Source: Linnemannia schmuckeri
Taxonomy: Eukaryota; Mortierellomycota; Mortierellomycetes; Mortierellales; Mortierellaceae
Assembly (NCBI GenBank): GCA_029449235.1
Contig: JANATG010000009.1
Span: 930,001-994,000, forward strand
Direction of reading: 5' to 3'
Length of the DNA stretch: 64,000 nucleotides
Below the pieces are notes generated by a model. It searched no databases. It was not told where the DNA came from and saw only the letters and a program-made list of their open reading frames with translations. A program made the translations under genes and the position numbers. Positions 1-10,755 of this stretch are shown here, in pieces; positions within the stretch are counted from its first letter, which is position 1; each line of letters opens with the position of its first letter.

Positions 1-1175
1 ACATGCTCCAGTCCTGGGGGCGGACAGCCGAGAGATGTGGTCTTCGTCTCATCGAGGCGCCTATCGAGCAAGACTCCCAAGGACGTGCCTTCAATCCTTT
101 CGAAAGTCCAGTCCCAATCAAGTTGGCTCTGCGTCCACCACCTACCAAGGGCTTTTTCAAGCCAGCTTCGTCATTGGATCCCCTCACAGAGCCCGTTCAA
201 GTTCCCAAGTTGCATTTCCTGACAGAGTTGGTCAAGTCCCATGGATTTATTCTTGACATGGAATCGGACGAATTGTACCCGCCTGCAGCCCAGCTCAACT
301 ACTCCTACAAGCGCGCTCCTTACAAAAACATTCAGTACGTTCATCGGTCGGGCGTTGCCTTTATCCAGATCTCGTACAATGGCCCTCACGAGTTCTTCTG
401 GGTGAACAATCGCCTCTTGACTTCTCACTCCATCCCTGCACCTGATCGAGACCGAGGAGACTGGGATCGACCCAAAACTGGTGGAACCAACAATCAGGAA
501 GGAGGCAGTGGCGGTGGTGGCGGTGGCGGTTCATCGTCGAGCAAGAACGCGTCTAACCATATTCCCAACCCCGAGGTGCTGAGGAGAAGGTTCACAGCGA
601 TGTGCGAGGACAAGGAGGAGCTGGCCAAGATCTGGGGAGAAATTTCTAGTCATCTCGAGACCATCTCTGGCATTCAGGATATCTTGGAGGATGTCCCTGA
701 CGAAAGTGTCGTTGAGCGCGAAGGATTGGCGTGGGTGATGCCTTCGCTTGCGGCGCCAAGACGCAAGTCGGACGCGAACCTTGATGTGGCTATCGATGGC
801 CTGAACATGCCAGGCGAAGGTGGCAGCGCTAGCACTGATGTCGAAGGTGAACCGCCTGCGGCTCCTGTCAGTGTACCGATCATCCGCATTGACATGGATC
901 CTGCCTCTCACGAGGAAGATCAGAAGCGAGCCGAGGTTGAGGGAGAAATTGTACCGGAGCCGTCCTCAGAAGTCGAGACACCGCCAGCGGAACTCGAACA
1001 GCCGCCAAAGAATCAAGTTCAATCTACTCCCGTTGACGTTTCTAGCGACACGATGGAGAGTACTATTGCTGAAAGCGTGCCAGAGACAACCAAGACCGAA
1101 GCGACCAAGCCACCGCCAGAGGCTACTACAGAGACTTCAGGCCAGACACCCACACATACAGAGACGCAAGAGTAG
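1..1175 (+). CDS. IML1: IML1/DEPDC5-like SEACIT (GATOR1) subunit, C-terminal end, 5' partial
   Basis: The reading frame is open from the left edge (first full codon at base 3) to a TAG at 1173-1175; about 390 codons remain. The motif AERCGLRLIEAPIEQ, followed by an NPFESPVPIKLAL-like stretch and FFWVNNRLLTSHS, matches the C-terminal domain of Iml1/DEPDC5. From knowledge of the family, Iml1 is the GTPase-activating subunit of SEACIT/GATOR1, acts on Gtr/Rag GTPases at the vacuole and restrains TORC1 when amino acids are scarce. After a Gly/Ser-rich spacer (about residues 163-185) a short helical segment follows, and then a Pro/Glu/Thr-rich tail that looks disordered and is poorly conserved. The catalytic and DEP parts lie outside the window. 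No intron is seen in this piece. The family call is fairly secure; the tail length is unusual. Confidence 0.75.
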   Translation, partial: MLQSWGRTAERCGLRLIEAPIEQDSQGRAFNPFESPVPIKLALRPPPTKGFFKPASSLDPLTEPVQVPKLHFLTELVKSHGFILDMESDELYPPAAQLNYSYKRAPYKNIQYVHRSGVAFIQISYNGPHEFFWVNNRLLTSHSIPAPDRDRGDWDRPKTGGTNNQEGGSGGGGGGGSSSSKNASNHIPNPEVLRRRFTAMCEDKEELAKIWGEISSHLETISGIQDILEDVPDESVVEREGLAWVMPSLAAPRRKSDANLDVAIDGLNMPGEGGSASTDVEGEPPAAPVSVPIIRIDMDPASHEEDQKRAEVEGEIVPEPSSEVETPPAELEQPPKNQVQSTPVDVSSDTMESTIAESVPETTKTEATKPPPEATTETSGQTPTHTETQE

Positions 1176-1671
1176 ATTATAACAATTAGCAGTAGGTGTA
1201 CGATAGGATAGAAAGTGTAAAGGAGAAAGAAACTGAGCTTGTATTATTTGGTTTGGCCAGAAAGGATGGACGCCCAAGCATCGCATGATGCTCTCATTTC
1301 TCCTGTCTTCTTCAACTGGGCAATGGGAAAAAAATGGAGGCTCCATTGAAATCGATTGAATGATTTGCGATGTTTAGCATGTTTAGTAAGCGCCACCACT
1401 TTTCAGGGGTAAGAGAATCTTTTGTAGATGAAATCAGCCTAGTACGTCTTATTACTTGAAGAGGTTCAATGGTGGTAGTATGGTGTAATCTAAAGGTCTT
1501 AGGAAGAGTATGGGCTAAAAGCCGTACCCTTTTTGACCTAATCTGGTTGGGAGGGGAGCCGATAGGGTGTGCCTGCCTTCCTGGATTGAGAGCCTTTGGG
1601 CAGCAGGGTTTAGAAGAGAAGGAAGAGCCAAGACACAGAGCACAAACACAAACACAAACGCAAATACAAAC

Positions 1672-1705
<34 letters not shown>

Positions 1706-2071
1706 ACGCTGCAAGTTAAAGTAGTTTGGCATGCCACCATTGGTGGGAAGACGAGGCCAACAAAATGCCAGGCAAAAACACCGAAGGGGCGCTGATTAGA
1801 GGGTATAACCAGCAAAATAGAGAAACGAGAAAAAAAGAGCCAGCGAGGGAACGATAAACAGAGCGGGAGTCTGCGCCTTGCTGGCTGTCCACTTTCTATC
1901 TTTTTTTTCCCGTTTTTCTTTTCTCTTTTCTTGCTTTGCCATTCACCCTTCCCTTATCCTTTGGTCCCCATCCCTACCTCCCTCATTCCTCATCCCTTAT
2001 CCACCTTTTTCCATTTCCTTCCTTCCTTCCTTTCTCCATCTGCCCTTTTGCACGTTCACATAACGACGAAT
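1176..2071. other. intergenic: IML1 3' end and leader of the first Kelch gene
   Basis: No convincing gene. It holds the 3' flank of the IML1-like gene, an ACAAAC-type hexamer run that passes into a 31-base A tract (1674-1704), and from about 1895 to 2060 a nearly pure pyrimidine stretch directly before the Kelch start codon. Similar C/T-rich leaders precede the other Kelch copies. The longer open frame starting at 1931 reads through this tract and gives a Pro/Ser/Phe-rich peptide typical of translated pyrimidine DNA. Confidence 0.6.
1643..1704 (+). repeat. ACAAAC-like short repeat ending in A31 homopolymer
   Basis: Imperfect units of ACAAAC/GCAAAT run from about 1643 to 1673 and are followed by an uninterrupted run of 31 A residues (1674-1704). 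Simple-sequence DNA; no target-site duplication or element body was seen next to it. Confidence 0.85.
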
Positions 2072-4539
2072 ATGAGGGTTCAACAGGTCCTCGGCCAAGC
2101 CAAAGTCGTTACGCAGGCCATTCTTCTCTTATCCCCTCTCCTTGTTCTCGCCACTCTCCTCTTTCCTTCCTCGGTATTAGCACAAGCAACGGCTGAGCCG
2201 ATCCCCGTCTACCAGCTCGAACATACCTCGTTCCCCGACAGAACCCTCTACATTCGCGGTGGACTCAACCGGGGTAGGTTTGTCCCCCAGTTCTTTTCTC
2301 TCGACATCTCTCCTCTACTCACTTACTCTAACAAACTCACCTGGAAGAAGCTGAACGAGAATGGACCTATCACCGACTTCCGCTCACGCCTTCCCATGGC
2401 CGTCAATCGCCAGAATCAAGAGCTTACCTATTTCGCTGAGGGCGCCAGGATGACATACTACAACATCATGACGGATCACTGGATGGAATCGGCAATCGCG
2501 CTTTGTTTGAGCCCTGATGAGCCATTGAGCTCGGTCAGGGGTGCTCAAAAGGCCGTAATGGACCCCAAGAGCGGACTCATGTACATCCCCCTTGGCTATA
2601 ATTATCAAGAAGAGATGCTTGTGTTCGACGCTACCGGAAATGGCTGTTCTGGCGTGCCGATGCCCGTGAATTCAAAGTGGTACAACCATGCCTGGAGCGA
2701 GTCCAAGAACACGATTTACCTATATGGAGTTGGAGCCGCTGAGACAGAGGAAGTGCCAGCCTCCTTATGGGAGTTCCAGTTTGCCACAAAGACATGGACG
2801 TCAATTGTAAGGTCATGCGCTTTCACGTTCCGTTTGCTTCCATTGTCGTAATGTGATGACATGCTCACAAAAGAGAGTTGTATATACTCACACTCACCTC
2901 ATTTCCTACCACTCTGTTCTACTCTCCTCTTTTAGCCTGTCCAGGGAGATACACCCATTGTGCATAAAGGCAACTGCATGACTTCTGGTAATACACCCAA
3001 TCTCTTCGCACCATTGTCTCTCCCATGTGTTCGTTGAACTACAGAGGATTATTTCTGAGGACTGATAATCTACCTTTTTGTTGATCGGAAATACTATAGC
3101 ATGGGGAGGCCAGAAGTTGGTCGTCTATGGAGGAGCCACTATTGACGATGTGTACGGTGAGATATACATCTTTGACACTGTCACCTACAAATGGACCAAA
3201 GGGCCCAGCTCCCCAACTAACCGCACAGAAGTGGCCTGTGCTTCTTCTGGTGATTTCTTTCTCGCCTGGGGAGGTAAGCATTGCATGTCTCTTTTTTTTT
3301 TCTCTTTGCAAGGTCATGTTATATTGTTCTTCCGCTGCAAAAAATATGATGCCATTGACATGTCTCTATACGTTTATGGTCATTCATAACCCTGCAGGAT
3401 ACGATGCCGCAACAGGATTTCTTTCCCCTCCCGAAATCCTGTTCTACAACATCAAGTTCAACAAATGGATGACACAGGCTGAAATTGCTCCTCCCTCCTC
3501 GGCAAATGTTACAGCTACAGCTCCACTTACTGTAACTGTGACTGTAACGCCTGCCCCTACGACTACCTCTGGCGCCGGCCTTAGCCCTGTTCCTAACCCT
3601 GATTCTAACCCTGGCCCTGGCTCGGGAAACACCGGAAACAACAACGATTCTGGAGCGATTAGCACTGGCCTTCCCATCGCCGACACCGATGATGTGCCAG
3701 TGGCTTCCAAGAGTAATAATGCAGCTGCTATTGGAGTCGGGCTTGCCAGTGTTGTTTTTATTGCTGCTTTTGTAGGATTTCTCTTTTACCGTCGCGGGAG
3801 AAAAGCAGGAGTCGAGGACAGGGACGGCTCTAATGTGGAGGCTTTTCCCGGCGACAACTCGGATGAATACCAGCAGGCACCGTACGCTCCCGATAGCCAC
3901 AACAGCACCTATCAGGACTTTAACGCGATTAACAGCTCATATGCGGCAGATTTGGCAGCCTTCACGACACCCTACAACCCAGCATATCCTCCCTACACGA
4001 CAGCATCAGCACCTTCTCCCCCTTACACAGAAGCCGACGAAAGCCCGTACTTAGCCTCCGCCGCCGCTAGCCCTTACTCCGCAGCAGAAGGATCTCACGG
4101 AACTTCCAGTCCATCCCATGCCGATATCGAATCAGGAGAAGACACTACTGTCTATCCTCTGCCTACAGCCACACCTCTTGCTGCTTATTCCAAGAACAAT
4201 GTGAACGAAGACTTCAAGGTGGGGAGTAAGACACTTCTCCCCACGGCTCCATCCGCACCTCAACTACAGAACGACGACACTATTTTGGCACCGCCAACAT
4301 CGTCGTCTATGCCTCAGAGTCATCCACAGGGGTTCCAACAGGACCAGGACCAGGTATCCTCTCGGAATTCTCAGGATGGTATGGTGGAGAGCAATGAGCC
4401 TGCCAATCCGAAGGAGCAGATTGCGTTGATGGAGCGAATGAAGCAAGAGCACAAGCAGCAGGTGGAGTTGGAAAAGATGCAGAAACAGCGGGAGGAGGAG
4501 GATCATGACGATGTCCGAAAGGCGGAGGATAGGCGGTAA
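2072..4539 (+). CDS. secreted-face Kelch-repeat single-pass membrane protein, copy 1
   Basis: Four exons read by eye: 2072-2806, 2936-2987, 3100-3273, 3398-4539 (donors gtaagg, gtaata, gtaagc), about 700 aa. Residues 1-38 form a signal peptide ending near VLAQA. The ectodomain carries Kelch/galactose-oxidase-like blades: TLYIRGGLN, a GLMYIPLGY strand, VVYGGATIDDVYGEIYIFDT and FLAWGG. A Pro/Thr/Ser stalk, a transmembrane helix near residues 430-452 followed by YRRGRK, and a long Pro/Ser/Tyr-rich tail ending in a charged helix (IALMERMKQEHKQQVELEKM) follow. I start at 2072 because the signal peptide aligns with the other copies; an in-frame ATG at 1931 lies in pyrimidine DNA. AATAAA occurs at 4552, just after the stop. 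A receptor-like or wall-anchoring role is inference; no ligand or partner is known to me. Confidence 0.82.
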
Positions 4540-5144
4540 TAAGTAAAACTGAATAAAATAAATACCGATTTTGTATAGCCACAAACAATTCGATCGTAAA
4601 GGCAGGCTAAAACAAAGGAACACGCTTTTCAGTGGCAAGGAGGCATCCATAAGGGGCGTGAGTCTGCTCCTGATTTTGCAAAAAGGTGGCAGCCTGGTAC
4701 TTGACAAGGTTGGATGCCCGGTGATTCAAAAAGGCTGGCGTCTGGTTGAGTACCTTTCACTACGGTAGTACTTGTGTGAGAGTAGTATGTTCAAGGGACA
4801 GAAGACGCACATTGCAGTCATTAGGGTTTGAAGAAACAAATAAGGGCGGCAGTTGAACATGAAGCACTGCATCCTGCCACATTAATTATTTATTTGTTTT
4901 GTTTGTTTCTCTTTTCTCTTCTTTTTTCTCTCTTCTACCTTTCTCATCATCACCACGGCCTTGATCATCTCCTACTCTCCGTCCTCTTATCTCCCTCTTC
5001 TCTGCCTCTTCTCTTCCTCTTCCTCCTCTTCCATTCCTCTCACTCCACATCCTCACCTCTTCTCTCTTGCTTTTGTCATTCAACAGCACGTCAACTCCAA
5101 TAAATAAAGAAGAACCCTCCCTCCGCTCCCTTTCATATCATGAT
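4540..5144. other. intergenic between Kelch copies 1 and 2
   Basis: No gene seen. AATAAA-type 3' signals lie at the left end. A C/T-rich tract covers about 4895-5090 and resembles the leaders of the other Kelch copies; it belongs to the promoter/leader of the broken copy that starts at 5145. Confidence 0.55.
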
Positions 5145-7314
5145 ATGACGGCTCCACAAGCTAACGCCATTATCAATGGCCTTCGGAGCCCCTGACCACC
5201 AAGCCAAGGTCCATCCCTTCCCCTTCCCCCTTCCTTGTCCTCCTACTCTTGCTCTTCCTCTCAACCCTCCTGTGGACACCAGCATTCGCACGACCACCAA
5301 ACTCCCCAATCTGTGTCATGAGAGCAGAGTACACCTCCTCCAACTTCAACAAAACACTTTTCATCCGCGGTGGTCTCAATGGGACCACCGAAGCTCTACA
5401 GTTCTACTCTCTCGACCTCACTTCACTCCTTTTTAATTCCAGTAACCTGCCCTGGAAGCATCGGTTCCCACGAGGGGTCTTTCTAAATTTCAGCGCAAAA
5501 AATGCCCACGGCTGCGATCCAGAAAGGCGAGACCCTAGTATATTTTGGTGAGAATCGTAATATGACGAACTACGATGTGGTGAGAGAAAATTGGCTCCCT
5601 TCACCTCTACGTATGTGTAATGGCGCAGGAGCCTCCAATCTTGTCATGAGCTCCCATTCTGCCTTGGCGGATCCCAAGACAGACCTTATCTACATTCCAT
5701 ACGGATATGGCGGCGGCAAGGGTATGCTGGTGTTCAACGACACCGAAAGAGTCTGCTCTGGTGTTCCGATGCCTCCTTTGTCCACTGGGAACAATTACGC
5801 TTGGAGTGATTCCAAGAATGCTATTTACATGCTTGGAGACACAGTGCCACCGACAGGACCAACCATGTGGGAATTCCTGCCCACGACGAAAGTCTGGGTG
5901 GATATCGTAAGTCATCCTATTAATTTCGCAACGAGCTCAAGGAGGCAGGATAAGCAACAAATATCAGCATTAAAATCCTCTTCCGTCACTCGCAAATTGT
6001 TTTTATGGTAGCTGATGAAAGGAACTTCGTCAACTGCACTGTAGGCCAACAGCTGCATGGTATCTGGTAAAGCATTTGTTCCTATCCAATTAAATCTCTA
6101 CTCATGAGAAGTCTGATTAAAGTGGTTGTTGAATGTTAACACTTCTCCGGTACTGATCCTTTCTCCATTATATTCTTTTAGCACTGGAAGGCCAAAAGCT
6201 GTTCCTTTTTAGTGGCGACGACTCCGGGAAAGCAAATGGCAACATGCAAATCTTTGACACTGTTTATTACACCTGGATTAAGGCAGCCACTTCGCCCAAC
6301 CCTCACACAGAAATGGCATATTCTTCTGCTGGCGAATATTTTGTCACCTGGGGGTGGGAGGTAAGACTGGTTCTTTCTTTTCACCCCTTCGAGACTCATC
6401 ATGTTTGTGCTCCATGGTGACAAAGGATATTTCGTTGACAGGGCAATTGACGCGACTACTTTTCTGACATGTCATAGGAACAGTGCTTTCACTGACATCC
6501 ACTTATCCTATTCCGATGTCATTCTACAGCATCAAAAATGACAAACGGCTCAAACAAGAGGCGAGTTCTACATTCAGTCACACCGTTTCTCCTTCTACCT
6601 CGACGACTTCTGCAGGATCCGGCTCCGTAAACACAAGTCTTCCTGGCACTGACATGTCTGATTCCAGGAGCAACAGCGTTGCTATTGGAGGCGGTGTCGC
6701 AGTAGCAGCGGGCGTCGTGATTGCAACCTTCATTGGACTCTTTTTCTACCGTCGCCGCAAAAGGCAATCAAGGAAACAGGAAATACCCACAGGACTTGAA
6801 ATGCAGCTCGTTAGCTCGTCCCGATAATTCGGAGGAACCTGTGTCATCCGAGACACATCTCGGCCGCAAAGTGACACCACACACGCTTATTGATCGTACG
6901 ACAATAGGCCAAGAGCAGGATAGCAACTTTAATGCGGAGATTCAAGCAGCAGCAGGAAATGGCGGAGGAGAAGCCTTCGTTTTATTGCATGGACTCCAGA
7001 CTCCTCAATATCATCCACCCTCACCACAGTACTTCAAGATCGGTCAGGATCAGGAGTAATTATGGCGACAGCAACAACAACTACGGGACAGCTTATCGCC
7101 ATTTTTGGAAAGGGTCCGTCGTGGCCCTCAAAGCCAGCGCAACGATGTTCCTACCGAGCCTCTGGAACAAATTGCACTTATTGAGGCAAAATACGAGCAG
7201 GAAAGGGTGCAGCTACGACAAAACCAAATAGTTGCCTTAGAGAGAGTTCGACAATAGTGGCAGGAAGACATGGTTACCAGGGCGCTGCGTGAAGCTAGTA
7301 ACGGCGAGACGTAA
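5145..7314 (+). pseudogene. Kelch-repeat membrane protein, copy 2, multiply disrupted
   Basis: The whole family architecture can be followed but not in one frame. The start (MTAPQANAIING, 5145) matches the other copies and then hits TGA after 16 codons, while the hydrophobic signal core continues in another frame (about 5210-5290). The first Kelch strands (LFIRGGLNGT) are in that frame, and from about 5500 the reading shifts again (TLVYFGENRN). Exon 1 ends at 5906. Exon 2 (6012-6066) contains an in-frame TAG at 6042. Exon 3 (AGEYFVTWG) is intact. The transmembrane segment (GGGVAVAAGVVIATFIGLFF) is in one frame and the tail in another from about 6800. Stops at 7057 and 7255 interrupt the tail and the conserved helix (EQIALIEAKYEQ). 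Splice-site positions match the intact copies. Sequencing error could explain one of these breaks but not all. Confidence 0.85.
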
Positions 7315-8484
7315 CAATAAATAGTTGTCTTGTAGACTTTCTTTGACGTTCAAGGTACTGTTCAGATACTTGTGGATAAAACAGAGAGAGCGGGTTTTTG
7401 ACGACGGGAGGGATGGAGGTTTCCAAACGGAAAAAGGATCTATCATGACTGAATCAAGGAAATGGACTGTGAAAAAGAAGAGGCTGCAAGTCGTTGGATG
7501 TGGTTATGGAAGGTGAACGGATCATGAAATATAAAGGTCTACAGGTGAGTTAATGCGAGGAAGGAGCGAAAGGAAAGAGTAGCGACAGAAGAGGATGGGA
7601 ATGATAATTAGGAAGGTGTTCGCTCCTCTTCACACTGTGAAGGTGGAACGGAGTCTCAATGCACAGTCCGCTTTAACTCTATTATCATCTGTTTGTTTGT
7701 TTCTTTGTTTGTCTGCTTGTAATTGTTAACTCTACTATACTTTCTTTCCTGTTTTGTCCCCCTCCCCTCTGTTGCCCTCTTCTCCATCTTCTCAACCCTC
7801 TCATTCTGCATTTTCGACTTTATCTTTTTTTATTTTTTTCATTCAGCATCATCAAACACGTTCGACAGCGAAGAGAGAGTTCTCTGTTCCTGAAATATCA
7901 GTTATGACGGTTCCAGAAGGTGATACCAATATCAATGGTGCCTCTAGGTAGGTCCACCATAAATGAGCCAGGCAAAAGGAGAAAGAGGAGGGAGGAGCTG
8001 GTGACTTTGTGAGCAATTAGGTGGCTGTTGGAAGGGAGCGGCGGTTGAATTAGCATATGCAGCAGCATGCCAAGCGTACCTTTATTGGAGCGAATCATGA
8101 GTGAGGTGAGAAAGAAGAGGGCAGCGAGCAAGGAGGATGGGGAGGGAGGGAGAGAGAGTGCATGTGAGCGAAGGGTATTACCTCTCAGAACCCTAAATTA
8201 ATATGCTGCAGTACCAAATAGCCATCAGGGGGAAGAAGGGAAGAAGTGAGTGTCGACGTCGACAAACACTCCGCTCTTCTTTTGTGTGATCCCGACTCCT
8301 CTCTTACTTTCTTTCTTCTCCTCATCACCACGTCTTGATTCTCCTCGCATTCCTCATCCGCGTCCCTCGCTCTTCTCCCTCTTCCATTCCTCGCATCTCA
8401 CATCCCCTTCGTTTTTCCTTTTCATTCACCTTCATCTTTAAACACATTCAACAAGCAAGAATTTTTGTTCCTGAAATATTAGTT
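7315..8484. other. intergenic between Kelch copies 2 and 3, with a 5' gene stub
   Basis: Apart from the stub described at 7745-7951 no gene is seen. AATAAA occurs at the left end (about 7316). A C/T-rich leader covers about 8270-8430 and runs into the start of the next Kelch copy. A purine-rich stretch (8100-8160) is low complexity. Confidence 0.55.
7745..7951 (+). pseudogene. orphan 5' end of a Kelch family gene (leader plus 15 codons)
   Basis: A C/T-rich leader is followed by TTCCTGAAATATCAGTTATG, nearly identical to the bases directly before the start of the intact copy at 8485. The ATG at 7904 opens MTVPEGDTNINGASR, matching MTVSQGDTIASG of that copy, and then stops at 7949-7951. No signal core or Kelch strand follows. 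This looks like a remnant of another duplicated copy that lost everything after the first codons. A GTAGGT right after the stub could be a splice donor, but splicing to the 8485 gene would need an acceptor in a suitable phase, and the CAG/G at 8532 leads straight to a stop. Confidence 0.65.
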
Positions 8485-10755
8485 ATGACCGTTTCACAAG
8501 GTGACACCATTGCCAGTGGTGTCGTTCAGGGTTCATTGATCGCCATATCAAGGACTATCCTTACCGTCCCCCCCTTCCTCCTTTTCACAACCCTCCTCAT
8601 AACCTTAACGTCCGCACAACAACCAGTCGCCCCACTCCCCGCCATCCAATTCTCATCCATCGCCTCAGCCAACAACACCCTCTACATCCGAGGTGGCAAT
8701 ATCCAAATCCAACAAGTCGCCCAACAGTTCTACTCCCTCAACCTCACCCCGCTCCTCGCCCACTCTGGCAATATTACTTGGACCAAACGGAATGCAGGAC
8801 CATTAATTGATTTCCGGACAATCCTCCCTCTTGCTGTCGACAATGATAACCAAGGGTTGATCTCGTTCGGAGACCTGGGCACATTGGCCAGATATAACGT
8901 TGCGACAGACACCTGGTCAAAGGAGGTCCCTATCTGCAAAACCCCATTTGGTGCCAATACAGCTCTGTTATCCATCGCAAGCTTCCAACCCGCATTGACG
9001 GATCCCCGGACCGGGCTGATCTATATCCCCTATGGGTATGAGGTGGGGAAGTCAATGTTAGTGTTTAACAACGCGTCAAATGCCTGTTCGGGAATCCCTA
9101 TGCCTGAAGGAGAGTCCAATGGCCAGTTGTATGCATGGAGTGAGTCCCGAAACGCTATTTACATGCTTGGAGATACCGTGCCTTCGATGCGCATTACCCT
9201 GTGGCAGTTTGACCTTAACACGCGACACTGGAATACCTTTGTAAGTGTCATACTTTATCATCGTGGGTGTCAGATTCCATCATCTGCTGGTGTTTTTGTC
9301 AAAGGAATACTATTTACTTACACACGTTTGCTCGTGCTTCATGTAGAACGTCGATCCTCAAGTCCAGCTCGACGCATGCATGGCCTCAGGTAACCTAATG
9401 CACTTCCCATCAATTTGCTATTATCATCTAGTAACGTGCACTGTAATGCTAACAGTATAAATATGTTTTGAATGTGTCCGACCAATATAGCATATGGTGG
9501 TCGGAAATTAATTCTCTTTGGTGGAACCACGGCAGAAGGACTTAGGCATGGCAATACATACATTTTTGACACTACCACCAATACGTGGACGACAGGAGCC
9601 ACTTCACCAAATCCTCGCAGTGAAATGGCCTGCGCTACCGCTGGTGATTACTTTGTCGCTTGGGGAGGTAAGCAACTATATCAATTTACTGCTGGTCGTG
9701 ATATGTACCATGGAAGGACAACACAACTGACGCTAATCGCATTTCATGACAATCATCATCTTGTAGGATACGAAAACTCTGCCGGAGAGATTTATCCTGC
9801 AGAGATCTTGTTCTACGACATAAAGAATGACAAGTGGGTCAACCGAACGGACATCGTTCCTCCGCCTGTTACCCCCACCCTTTCCGTCCCTGTTGCTTCC
9901 GGAACTTCTGCAGGATCAGGATCTGCCAACACTGGCCTGCCTAACACTGACACGTCGTCGACCTCCAAGAATACTGCGGCTGTCTTTGGAGGCGGCGTTG
10001 CAGCAGGAGTCGTTCTGATTACAGCAATCATCATCGGATTCATTTTTCTCCGTCGTCGTCGCAGGAACGCAAAGGCCAAGAGGGACCCTCAGGATTTGAA
10101 GCTCAACTCGCTACCCTTCCCTAACAGTTCACAGGCTTCACTCGCATCCAAGGGTCGCCTCGACACGCAAAACGTAGCCAACGCTCCGCATGCGCCCTTT
10201 GACCCGACGATAAACTCTTTCCCACACTACAAGGCGTCGATCCAGGATAGCCCAACTCATGACCAGGATAGTAACATTACAATGCAAAACCAGGCAGGAG
10301 ATGGTCTTATTTGGACACAAGGATACCATGATCAGTCACCCAGGCCAGGAACAGGAGGAGCAGGAAGAGTTGAAACAACATACCCAATCCCACCTCCCAC
10401 ACCGCTCTCCCCACAACTCTACCACATGCCACCTCCACATCAAGACCAAGACGAAAGCGAATTCAACCAGCCCCAAACATGGAACAGCCCACAGCATCTC
10501 GAACCAGTATCTCCATTACGCTCACCAGACTATGGCAAGCTCCAACAAGAGTTCCCATCACCCGCCTCGTCAACTGCTCGTAACCCTCAGGGCCAACAGA
10601 GTAATGATATGACGCCTATAAATGATCCGTTGGAGGAGATTGCGGCTGTGCAGGCTAAGTATGAACAGCATGTGGAGCGGGTTCGGCAGGAGCAGCAGGC
10701 AGAGATGGAAAGGATTCGGAGGGAGTGGGAGGAACAGATGGCGGGAAGGGCGTAG
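8485..10755 (+). CDS. secreted-face Kelch-repeat single-pass membrane protein, copy 3
   Basis: Exons 8485-9240, 9347-9389, 9491-9667, 9767-10755; about 654 aa. Exon 2 is only 43 nt and encodes the NVDPQVQLDACMAS segment. The signal peptide has its hydrophobic core at about residues 27-43, ending near TSAQQ. Kelch-like strands include TLYIRGGNIQ, GLIYIPYGYE, LILFGGTTAE and DYFVAWGG. The transmembrane helix is near residues 393-418, followed by a run of arginines. The cytoplasmic tail is Pro/Gln/His-rich and ends in the family helix (EEIAAVQAKYEQHVERVRQE). All splice phases (0, 1, 1) agree with copies 1 and 4. The 3' end overlaps the antisense F-box frame by about 100 bases. Function unknown; surface receptor or adhesion are the simplest guesses. 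Confidence 0.85.
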
